This document shows, in pieces, positions 1 to 7,492 of a stretch of 64,000 nt of DNA. The DNA lies in NCBI GenBank assembly GCA_000597885.1, contig CP004371.1, positions 1,054,001 to 1,118,000 of the forward strand, read 5' to 3'. Source of the stretch: Flammeovirgaceae bacterium 311. GTDB taxonomy: Bacteria; Bacteroidota; Bacteroidia; Cytophagales; Cyclobacteriaceae. A program made the translations under genes and the position numbers. Within the stretch, counting starts at the first letter, position 1. Each line of letters opens with the position of its first letter. Under the pieces are notes generated by a model. It worked only from the letters and a program-made list of their open reading frames with translations, ran no database searches and had not been told where the DNA came from.

Positions 1-282
1 ACTCACAATGCATAGTCCTCTTCCAATTATTGGTGAACCCAAAGAGCTAATCATTATCAGCGGTACCGCTAAATATGTGATATAATTAATCAATAATCTT
101 CTGCCATTCTTTATCAGTATTATTATTCGAATTGTATTTGATATTAAAATTACTAATCCACTGTAAAGTATCACCAAGTAATGAAGTCCGGAAGGTGTGA
201 ATAAAATGTAAAGCGAATAGCAGATCAGATAAATCATGCTTATGTCCATCAGTCCGATAATGAGCTTTACACTTGATTTCAT
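1..282 (-). CDS. Partial cassette gene, multi-pass membrane protein (5' part)
   Basis: This is the N-terminal part of a small hydrophobic protein cut by the window edge. It is the same sequence as the complete gene at 5599-6015, shifted by 5733 bp. The start ATG (complement 280-282) opens MKSSVKLIIGLMDISM and the product has several hydrophobic helices. An IS5-family element sits 14 bp upstream of the start, in the cassette leader. Function is unknown. Confidence 0.7.
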   Translation of the reverse strand, partial: MKSSVKLIIGLMDISMIYLICYSLYILFTPSGLHYLVILYSGLVILISNTIRIIILIKNGRRLLINYITYLAVPLIMISSLGSPIIGRGLCIVS

Positions 283-296
283 AGTACTGATGCTTA

Positions 297-1128
297 GAAG
301 CTATCTCATAAATGGTTTTAGCAGAATTAGCATGCAAGCCAGCAAAATGAATGCTTTATAGTTCTCTACATTGTATTCATATCTGGTCACACATCTTCTA
401 TAATTGAAGAGCCAGGCGAAGAACCTTTCAACCTTCCATCTTCTTTTATAGCGCCTTAATTTCCTGCCATCTTGCGTCTTTTTTTTGGTTCTGTTGCCCC
501 TATGAGGAGCAATCATTTCAATGCCTTGCTGCCGTAAAGCTTCATCTAAAGGATCTGAATCATAGGCTTTATCACCAATAAGCCGCTCTGGCAGTTCTTC
601 AATAAAGCGCTCCTCTATCACATTCTCCACGAGTTTTACTTCGTGGGGAGATGCTGATTGGATTGAGACAGATAGTATAGTACCACCAGCATCTGTGACT
701 GCCATGATCTTGGTCCCCTTTCCCCGTTTAGTCTTGCCAACAGAAGATCCCCCTTTTTGGCCATGCAGAATGAGCCGTCAATAAAGCACTCGCTCAAATC
801 CACACCGCCTCTTTCATGAAGATCTCTTGCCAGGGTCTCTACCACCTTCTGCATCACTCCCTGTTCTCGCCATTGCTGGAATCTCCTGTGACAGGTTTGA
901 TAAGGAGGATACATGGGAGGCAAATGGCTCCACTGTGCTCCTGTCTTCAAAATCCAAAGTATTCCTTCCAGCACATCTCGCTTATCTCGCCAGGGTCTGC
1001 CTTTACCATCTGTCCTCTTTGGACCATCAGGAATCATGTCCTTTATCACTTCCCACTGCTTATCTGTCAACTTCATGAAAAATAAACAACGAGCTATCAA
1101 TTAAGATCCCTATTTATGAGATGGCTTC
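297..1128 (-). mobile_element. IS5-family insertion sequence (IS427-like), copy 1
   Basis: This is an 832-bp element with imperfect terminal inverted repeats (GAAGCTATCTCATAAAT on the left, GAAGCCATCTCATAAAT on the right) flanked by TA on both sides. It carries a two-frame transposase on the minus strand. It lies between the cassette boundary and the start codon of the cassette gene, so the gene itself is intact. An identical copy lies at 6030-6861. Confidence 0.85.
301..1076 (-). CDS. IS5-family transposase, made by -1 frameshift, copy 1
   Basis: This is a DDE transposase in two overlapping frames. The first frame starts at ATG 1076 ([18 protein letters not shown]) and holds the first catalytic Asp in CFIDGSF. 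The second frame continues [18 protein letters not shown] and the C-terminal [12 protein letters not shown] block. The frames join at an A5G5 run (complement 749-758), where a -1 slip gives [17 protein letters not shown]. The stop codon lies in the left inverted repeat. Programmed frameshifting at such runs is usual in the IS427 group. Confidence 0.85.
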
Positions 1129-1154
1129 TAGTTACGAAAGGGCTTTTTGCTAGT

Positions 1155-1281
1155 GTACAACGTCCATTGAATAAAGCAGCCGCCCATTCACAGACGATTG
1201 CTCAAAGTTCGATAAGTTAGCACCCTGTATTGTCAATGGCAACCATGCTGGCGGGGAGGTTGCTTTATTCTGTTGTTGTGG
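1155..1281 (-). repeat. attC site 1
   Basis: Left core GTACAAC, right core GTTGTGG, with the conserved arms GAATAAAGCA and TGCTTTATTC. This is the 3' end of the cassette carrying the gene at 1324-1662. It is repeated identically at 6888-7014. Confidence 0.93.
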
Positions 1282-1323
1282 GTAGTCTTTTATTTTATTG
1301 ATTATGCTGCAGTATCTAATTTT

Positions 1324-1662
1324 TCAATCCACCGTCTGAATGGTGTCCTTTAAATGCCTTATCATCCAATCATCATTCTTCTTGATAGCATACCCATTAT
1401 AGTCAACCTGCCCTCTATTTCCATAGATTGTCATACTGAATGGTAAAGTGTCCTTCTTTAAATCATTCTCGTTATAGCTGTACTTATAGTTCTTATAGCC
1501 ACCAATTTTAGCCATTATCTCCTTATCATTTTTATGATCCTCTACCATTTCATTCAGAAAATCTGGCGTAGTAACATCAATATAGAATCTAACAATCCAT
1601 GAGCCAATGAATGCCACAGCGCAGGTTACTAATATGTAAATAATGATTTTTTTATTCATCAC
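1324..1662 (-). CDS. Cassette gene: small membrane-anchored protein, copy 1
   Basis: The product has 112 residues, with an N-terminal membrane anchor (about residues 4-25) and a soluble extracytoplasmic part. The C-terminal block FSMTIYGNRGQVDYNGYAI followed by DDWMI loosely recalls Coa1-like folds, but I would not assign that family. The cassette runs from the core GTTGTGGGTA, now broken by IS1182 at 1760, to attC 1. An identical copy is at 7057-7395. Confidence 0.8.
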   Translation of the reverse strand: MMNKKIIIYILVTCAVAFIGSWIVRFYIDVTTPDFLNEMVEDHKNDKEIMAKIGGYKNYKYSYNENDLKKDTLPFSMTIYGNRGQVDYNGYAIKKNDDWMIRHLKDTIQTVD

Positions 1663-1746
1663 GCTTTCTACGATTAAATGCCTCTATTCCACTTTAATAA
1701 ATCTGATATCAAGCCAGTTAGAAGTATGTAGAGGTGCTTTTTTGGA

Positions 1747-1759
1747 TTACCCACAACGT
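1747..1759 (-). repeat. attC site 2, R' fragment left of IS1182 copy 1
   Basis: TACCCACAAC is the inverted core of the neighbouring cassette. It is followed by GT and then the IS. The rest of this attC resumes at 3482. The insertion duplicated ACGT (1756-1759 and 3482-3485). Confidence 0.88.
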
Positions 1760-3481
1760 CAGTCTGTGCGAAAAGCACCGCTGTTAAAACTGTTGAATTT
1801 TCTTCAGTTTAACAACAGGTTTAGCTAAATTAAGGGATGCACCATCTGACGGGAAGAGATCGTAATCAGACTTTTTCAACTAGTCTGGAGGCATCCATAT
1901 CAGCTGATAATCCAGTTAGGGTCATTGATGCTTTTGTAGATGCACTGCCCCTTTTGGAGATGGGTTTCAAGGGAGTGGAGCCCAAAGCTACGGGCAGACC
2001 CTCTTTTGATCCTGCTCATCTTTTGAAGCTCTACCTGTATGGCTACTACAACAGGATCAGATCAAGCAGAAAGCTGGAGACAGAATGCAGAAGGAATCTT
2101 GAAGTGCAGTGGCTGCTACAGGGGCTCTGTCCTGCCTATCATACCATCGCTGACTTCAGGAAAGAGCATCCCCAGCAGCTCAAGCAGGTCTTCAAGGCCT
2201 TTGTAGCTTTTCTTAATGATGCTCACCTGCTTAAGGGCAAATATGTAGCCATAGATGGCACAAAGATCAGAGCAGTGAATTCCAGAAAGAACAACTACAA
2301 CCAAAAGAAGATAGAGCGCCAGCTTAGCTACATACAAGAAAAGATAGATGATTACTTGGATCTGTTGGAAGAGGAAGATCAAAAGGAAGCCCATGATGTC
2401 AAAGGCTCCAGGGCTGACATCGAAGTGGCTCTTAAGCACCTGGAGAAGCGAAAGCTCAAGTACGAGCAGATGGAAAAAGAGGTAGCGCAAAGTGATGACG
2501 GACAGGTATCTACTTCAGATAAAGAAAGCAGAGCCCTAATCCAGCACCATAATGTAGTGGAGGTAAGCTACAACAGCCAGGCAGCAGTCGATAGCAAACA
2601 CTGCCTAATCATCCACTACCAGGCCCTCAACAAGAACGATTCTAAAGCACTAGCTCCTACAGCTCTTGCAGCTAAACAAGCACTAGGAAAGAAAAGAATC
2701 ACTGTACTGGCTGACAAAGCCTATCATAGCGGAGAACAGCTAAGTGAGTGCCTGGACAATGGCATCATCACCATAGTGGCGTATAAAGAACCTGCCAGAG
2801 ATCCTGTGCCAACTGCTGCTTATTATCTGGAGCAGTTCCATTATGATGAAAAGAAAGACCATTATATCTGTCCTAAAGGGGAAGTGCTTTCTAGCAATGG
2901 GTCCTGGTATGAGAAGCATAAGGTAAGCTTGGAAAAGAAAAATGCTTCTCCTTATATGGTCAAGCATTACAAGACCAAAGCCTGCCTTTGCTGTGCAGCC
3001 AAGGCGCTATGCACCATAAATAAGGCAGGAAGACTAATAGAACGCTCCGAGCATGCTGGAGTGATCAAAAGCAACAACCAGAGGGTAATGCGCCAAAAAG
3101 AAGTTTATCGTAAAAGACAAGCTATTGTAGAGCATCCTTTTGGTACCATCAAAAGAGCATGGGGCTACAGCTATACGCTGATGAAGGGACTGAAAAAAGT
3201 GGACGGAGAGCTGGGGCTTATCTTTACCTGCTACAACCTTAGGAGAGCTGTGTCCATCCTCTCGGTGCCTAAGCTGCTCAAACTACTGAAAAGCTACACC
3301 AAGTGGCCAGTGGCTGCTTTGTCTTCACTTACAGCGCTTTACCTGATGCTTTTTAGCTAACTTCTACTTTTTGGAGCGGATAATAGGCAACTTATGAAGC
3401 TGCGCTAGGAGTGGCTGAAAATGGGTCTAATAGGAAGCAAAAGCCCCTTTTTTCAAGAGAGAAGAGTTTTTGCACACTCTG
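1760..3481 (+). mobile_element. IS1182-family insertion sequence, copy 1, inside an attC
   Basis: This is a 1722-bp element with related ends (CAGTCTGTGCGAAAAGC on the left, CAGAGTGTGCAAAAACTC as the inverse of the right end) and a 4-bp ACGT target duplication. It splits an attC two bases after its AAC core. Three further copies of identical length and protein (7493, 9805, 21090) sit at the same attC position. Confidence 0.93.
1837..3360 (+). CDS. IS1182-family transposase, copy 1
   Basis: The protein has 507 residues. It has an N-terminal domain typical of IS1182 (RPSFDPAHLLKLYLYGYYN, residues about 54-72), a first catalytic block KYVAIDGTKIRAVNSRKNNY, a charged linker (about 150-225), ADKAYHSGEQLSE, and a C-terminal cysteine cluster (CLCCAAKALC) followed by EHPFGTIKRAWGY with the last catalytic Glu. 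It is complete, and identical in all four copies, so transposition is recent. Confidence 0.95.
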   Translation: MHHLTGRDRNQTFSTSLEASISADNPVRVIDAFVDALPLLEMGFKGVEPKATGRPSFDPAHLLKLYLYGYYNRIRSSRKLETECRRNLEVQWLLQGLCPAYHTIADFRKEHPQQLKQVFKAFVAFLNDAHLLKGKYVAIDGTKIRAVNSRKNNYNQKKIERQLSYIQEKIDDYLDLLEEEDQKEAHDVKGSRADIEVALKHLEKRKLKYEQMEKEVAQSDDGQVSTSDKESRALIQHHNVVEVSYNSQAAVDSKHCLIIHYQALNKNDSKALAPTALAAKQALGKKRITVLADKAYHSGEQLSECLDNGIITIVAYKEPARDPVPTAAYYLEQFHYDEKKDHYICPKGEVLSSNGSWYEKHKVSLEKKNASPYMVKHYKTKACLCCAAKALCTINKAGRLIERSEHAGVIKSNNQRVMRQKEVYRKRQAIVEHPFGTIKRAWGYSYTLMKGLKKVDGELGLIFTCYNLRRAVSILSVPKLLKLLKSYTKWPVAALSSLTALYLMLFS

Positions 3482-3602
3482 ACGTCCGTTGAATAAAGCA
3501 GCCGCCCATTCACTGCACTTGGCTGAGCGGACGCAAAGCCAGCTGCCTGCATTGTCAATGGCTGAAAGATAGCTGGGCGGTTGCTTTATTCTGTTGTTAG
3601 GT
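3482..3602 (-). repeat. attC site 2, main part right of IS1182 copy 1
   Basis: Starts with the duplicated ACGT and ends in core GTTAGGT. The inner arms CCGCCC and GGGCGG are complementary. Separated from its R' core by 1.7 kb, the site should be unable to fold into a complete attC. Confidence 0.9.
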
Positions 3603-4039
3603 TCGGTTTATCTTATTTTTTTATCAGCCTTCAGTTTCGTCCAGGTACCGTCACGCCATTATTGAAGGTCTTCCTGCGCTACGATTTATATTTAGGTCAC
3701 CAGCTTTTCATTAACCGATTCAGTATTCAGATTCTGGTGCACTTGAATCAAAGCGTCCGGTTAACCGTCCGGTTTAGATCGAGCAAGACCTCCATTATCC
3801 GTCAAGTTTTAAATGTCTAACTTATCCGGCCAACATCGGTGTCCAGTTACCGACTCGTTGTGTCAGCCGAGGTCTTCCCTATTTTTATGAGAATCCGAGA
3901 AGGCGATTGACTTCGATGGGCCCGCTTGCTTCACCAACTAATCAAGGTCCAGCTACCGGTATGATTTTGAGCCAGACGCTGAGAGGGTAATCATTAAAAC
4001 TCTATCCCTTCTACACCAAACGATTTTAATCGAACCTAA
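3599..4039. other. Cassette without a convincing gene (ORF-less 1)
   Basis: The cassette boundaries are intact: core GTTAGGTTCG at 3596-3605 and its inverse CGAACCTAAC at 4031-4040. I find no credible minus-strand gene. The sequence holds pieces (AAGGTCTTCCTGCGCTACG near 3665, GTCCAGTTACCG near 3842) that recur in the gene-less cassettes at 13.4 and 15.3 kb. It could be a decayed gene or a non-coding cassette. Confidence 0.6.
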
Positions 4040-4159
4040 CGTCCATTGAATAAAGCAGGCGACCCGGCACCTGCGGTTCATAGAGTACGATAAGTTAACT
4101 ACCTGCAGCTACAATGGCAACGGAGCTGTGAGGGAGCTTGCTTTATTCTGTTGTTACCT
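4034..4159 (-). repeat. attC site 3
   Basis: Left core ACCTAAC, right core GTTACCT. The interior is nearly identical to the next site (4815-4940), with a single substitution between the conserved arms, although the two cassettes carry unrelated genes. Confidence 0.93.
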
Positions 4160-4804
4160 GTCGTTTATTATTTTATTTATTTCACTGCCTACGTCTGAGT
4201 CTTTGTACTTCTGCTTATAGTATTCTTCAGCGTCAGCTTTAGGCATCAATTCCATTTCTTTGTTGCAGCCATTGTAAAAGGAAGCGTCCTGATATATAAC
4301 CTCTGCTAATAAATTAATCTGTTGATTTATACTGTCACTATTAGTTTGAAGCTTGCTAAAGCTCCTCCATGTCGAGGATCGTGTCAAGATAATTCCAAGT
4401 TCTGGCGTCCAAAAATGGGTCACACATCCGTCTATTACTCCTGGATCACTAGCATATTTGAATACCCGATAAAGTCTATCATTGATTTTAAAATCTAGAT
4501 GGGCTACATAAATAAAGCTATCGGAGGTATCCTTAGCATTGGTTATATATATTGGCTGAAAAATACTGTCAGCTCTTAGTATATAGCTTACTGTATCTTT
4601 TGGATTGATGTATTTTAAGGTATAAATACTGTCTGATACCGAGAAAAGATACTTCGTAGTGTCCACTGTTAATAACACCTCACTAACCAGCTCAATCTGA
4701 TAGTTTACATAGGAGTATTTAATAGCCTTTTCTTCAATAAAGCTTTTGTCAGGACTACAAGCTTGAATTATTAAGCAACATATAAATAGATGTCGTAGCC
4801 TCAT
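4154..4804 (-). CDS. Cassette gene: putative lipoprotein
   Basis: The product has 216 residues. It begins with a lipoprotein signal (MRLRHLFICCLIIQACSPDK, Cys at 16) and continues as a soluble, beta-rich protein. The ATG lies 15 bp inside the cassette boundary, behind TTAAAA, and the TAA stop uses bases of the R'' core (GTTA at 4153-4156), so gene and attC are packed with no spacer. I do not recognise the family. Confidence 0.8.
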   Translation of the reverse strand: MRLRHLFICCLIIQACSPDKSFIEEKAIKYSYVNYQIELVSEVLLTVDTTKYLFSVSDSIYTLKYINPKDTVSYILRADSIFQPIYITNAKDTSDSFIYVAHLDFKINDRLYRVFKYASDPGVIDGCVTHFWTPELGIILTRSSTWRSFSKLQTNSDSINQQINLLAEVIYQDASFYNGCNKEMELMPKADAEEYYKQKYKDSDVGSEINKIINDR

Positions 4805-4814
4805 TTTTAATGAC

Positions 4815-4940
4815 AGGTAACGTCCATTGTATAAAGCAGGCGACCCGGCACCTGCGGTTCATAGAGTACGATAAGTTAACTACCTGCAGCTACAATGGCA
4901 ACGGAGCTGTGAGGGAGCTTGCTTTATTCTGTTGTTGTAC
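4815..4940 (-). repeat. attC site 4
   Basis: Left core AGGTAAC, right core GTTGTAC. The left arm reads GTATAAAGCA instead of GAATAAAGCA. The interior matches site 3. Confidence 0.92.
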
Positions 4941-4946
4941 GCTGTA

Positions 4947-5453
4947 TTACTTTATATATTTTTTCACTGCAGCTTCCTTATACCCCATGTTCATGAATGC
5001 AGGTATCATATTCAGCATTTGTTCAAATTGCTCGATAGATGAAGTAGAAGTCCCGCCACCGGTGATAAACTTTGAATTATCTAAGGCTATATTGTCCACC
5101 TTTTTTAATAGTCCTGCAATGGTTGTAAATCCTGGTTAGAAAAGATGAAAGGCAAAAAATCCTTCCTCGTTCTTATTTGTCGAACCGTTAGGAACTTCAT
5201 TGATAAATACTTTACCATTTTTAAAGTCAGCACCCGTTGGTTCATTTTTGCTTTTGATGATTACCGGAGTCACTCCAATTCTAGCGTCATTCTTCTTTTT
5301 ACCTGTTTCAACCACCACAAATCCATAATAATCACCTGCTGTTGTCTTAAAGGTTAGGCAATCGCCTACAGCAAATTCACTTTGACCTTGGGCCATAGAT
5401 GTTAAACTAAAGATTGTAAGAATGAAAATTAGAAGTGGCAGTTTCTTTATCAT
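4947..5453 (-). pseudogene. Cassette gene with an in-frame TAA: secreted protein
   Basis: The ATG at 5453 (MIKKLPLLIFILTIFSLTSM) opens a protein with a signal peptide ending near AQGQ. The frame meets TAA at 5136 after 105 residues (FFAFHLF) but then continues open without shift for a further 60 or so residues (PGFTTIAGLLKKVDN to KKYIK) to a TAA at 4947, right next to the attC. The total is 169 codons. The tail looks like real protein and fits the usual gene-to-attC spacing, so the inner TAA is probably a recent nonsense mutation. A natural 105-residue product remains possible. Confidence 0.65.
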
Positions 5454-5467
5454 GGGATTATTATAGC

Positions 5468-5592
5468 GTACAACGTCCATTGAATAAAGCAGGCGACCTT
5501 CACCGGCCTTTACATAAAGTTCGCAAAACTGGCTGCCTTCATTGTCAATGGCTGAATGGCAGCTGGGAGCTTGCTTTATTCTGTTGTTGTAC
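5468..5592 (-). repeat. attC site 5
   Basis: Left core GTACAAC, right core GTTGTAC. Typical arms and an interior of the GGCGACC/GGGAGC type. Confidence 0.93.
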
Positions 5593-5598
5593 ACTGGC

Positions 5599-6015
5599 TT
5601 ACTTATTTTTCTTTTCCGCCCAACCCTTTGCTTCAAAATCCACACTAAAGTATTTGATGGTACGGTCAATAATGGTAGTGCCTAAGTTATTTGGTCTCCA
5701 AAAGCTGTAAGTGGTAAAGCTTATCATCAGCAAACTCACAATGCATAGTCCTCTTCCAATTATTGGTGAACCCAAAGAGCTAATCATTATCAGCGGTACC
5801 GCTAAATATGTGATATAATTAATCAATAATCTTCTGCCATTCTTTATCAGTATTATTATTCGAATTGTATTTGATATTAAAATTACTAATCCACTGTAAA
5901 GTATCACCAAGTAATGAAGTCCGGAAGGTGTGAATAAAATGTAAAGCGAATAGCAGATCAGATAAATCATGCTTATGTCCATCAGTCCGATAATGAGCTT
6001 TACACTTGATTTCAT
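5599..6015 (-). CDS. Cassette gene: four-helix membrane protein
   Basis: The product has 138 residues with about four hydrophobic segments (roughly residues 6-28, 35-55, 67-85, 88-108) and a charged C-terminus ending KGWAEKKNK. The ATG at 6015 follows the IS5-family element by 14 bp. Removing that element and one TA joins the start to the cassette boundary GTTGTACAC at 6886-6894. Expression may now depend on the insertion sequence. The family is unknown. Confidence 0.78.
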   Translation of the reverse strand: MKSSVKLIIGLMDISMIYLICYSLYILFTPSGLHYLVILYSGLVILISNTIRIIILIKNGRRLLINYITYLAVPLIMISSLGSPIIGRGLCIVSLLMISFTTYSFWRPNNLGTTIIDRTIKYFSVDFEAKGWAEKKNK

Positions 6016-6029
6016 AGTACTGATGCTTA

Positions 6030-6861
6030 GAAGCTATCTCATAAATGGTTTTAGCAGAATTAGCATGCAAGCCAGCAAAATGAATGCTTTATAGTTCTCT
6101 ACATTGTATTCATATCTGGTCACACATCTTCTATAATTGAAGAGCCAGGCGAAGAACCTTTCAACCTTCCATCTTCTTTTATAGCGCCTTAATTTCCTGC
6201 CATCTTGCGTCTTTTTTTTGGTTCTGTTGCCCCTATGAGGAGCAATCATTTCAATGCCTTGCTGCCGTAAAGCTTCATCTAAAGGATCTGAATCATAGGC
6301 TTTATCACCAATAAGCCGCTCTGGCAGTTCTTCAATAAAGCGCTCCTCTATCACATTCTCCACGAGTTTTACTTCGTGGGGAGATGCTGATTGGATTGAG
6401 ACAGATAGTATAGTACCACCAGCATCTGTGACTGCCATGATCTTGGTCCCCTTTCCCCGTTTAGTCTTGCCAACAGAAGATCCCCCTTTTTGGCCATGCA
6501 GAATGAGCCGTCAATAAAGCACTCGCTCAAATCCACACCGCCTCTTTCATGAAGATCTCTTGCCAGGGTCTCTACCACCTTCTGCATCACTCCCTGTTCT
6601 CGCCATTGCTGGAATCTCCTGTGACAGGTTTGATAAGGAGGATACATGGGAGGCAAATGGCTCCACTGTGCTCCTGTCTTCAAAATCCAAAGTATTCCTT
6701 CCAGCACATCTCGCTTATCTCGCCAGGGTCTGCCTTTACCATCTGTCCTCTTTGGACCATCAGGAATCATGTCCTTTATCACTTCCCACTGCTTATCTGT
6801 CAACTTCATGAAAAATAAACAACGAGCTATCAATTAAGATCCCTATTTATGAGATGGCTTC
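6030..6861 (-). mobile_element. IS5-family insertion sequence (IS427-like), copy 2
   Basis: Same 832-bp element as at 297-1128, with the same insertion point and TA flanks. The two copies are products of one insertion followed by duplication of the surrounding segment, because the flanks are identical too. Confidence 0.85.
6034..6809 (-). CDS. IS5-family transposase, made by -1 frameshift, copy 2
   Basis: Identical to the transposase at 301-1076. The first frame starts at ATG 6809, the slip site A5G5 is at complement 6482-6491, and the second frame ends at 6034. Confidence 0.85.
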
Positions 6862-6887
6862 TAGTTACGAAAGGGCTTTTTGCTAGT

Positions 6888-7014
6888 GTACAACGTCCAT
6901 TGAATAAAGCAGCCGCCCATTCACAGACGATTGCTCAAAGTTCGATAAGTTAGCACCCTGTATTGTCAATGGCAACCATGCTGGCGGGGAGGTTGCTTTA
7001 TTCTGTTGTTGTGG
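6888..7014 (-). repeat. attC site 6 (copy of site 1)
   Basis: Left core GTACAAC, right core GTTGTGG. Identical to 1155-1281 as part of the duplicated segment. Confidence 0.93.
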
Positions 7015-7056
7015 GTAGTCTTTTATTTTATTGATTATGCTGCAGTATCTAATTTT

Positions 7057-7395
7057 TCAATCCACCGTCTGAATGGTGTCCTTTAAATGCCTTATCATCC
7101 AATCATCATTCTTCTTGATAGCATACCCATTATAGTCAACCTGCCCTCTATTTCCATAGATTGTCATACTGAATGGTAAAGTGTCCTTCTTTAAATCATT
7201 CTCGTTATAGCTGTACTTATAGTTCTTATAGCCACCAATTTTAGCCATTATCTCCTTATCATTTTTATGATCCTCTACCATTTCATTCAGAAAATCTGGC
7301 GTAGTAACATCAATATAGAATCTAACAATCCATGAGCCAATGAATGCCACAGCGCAGGTTACTAATATGTAAATAATGATTTTTTTATTCATCAC
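7057..7395 (-). CDS. Cassette gene: small membrane-anchored protein, copy 2
   Basis: Identical 112-residue product to the gene at 1324-1662. Its leader side is again cut by an IS1182 copy placed in the attC at 7493. Confidence 0.8.
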   Translation of the reverse strand: MMNKKIIIYILVTCAVAFIGSWIVRFYIDVTTPDFLNEMVEDHKNDKEIMAKIGGYKNYKYSYNENDLKKDTLPFSMTIYGNRGQVDYNGYAIKKNDDWMIRHLKDTIQTVD

Positions 7396-7479
7396 GCTTT
7401 CTACGATTAAATGCCTCTATTCCACTTTAATAAATCTGATATCAAGCCAGTTAGAAGTATGTAGAGGTGCTTTTTTGGA

Positions 7480-7492
7480 TTACCCACAACGT
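7480..7492 (-). repeat. attC site 7, R' fragment left of IS1182 copy 2
   Basis: TACCCACAAC plus GT, then the IS. The other part of the site starts at 9215 and differs from that of copy 1. Confidence 0.88.

Noticed and set aside
86-337. 83-residue minus frame at 86-337 and its copy at 5819-6070
   Set aside because: It begins inside the IS5 element and overlaps the real membrane-protein gene in another frame.
3581-3820. Plus-strand frames in the gene-less cassettes
   Set aside because: They start in attC sequence, have low-complexity aromatic-rich translations and run against the array.
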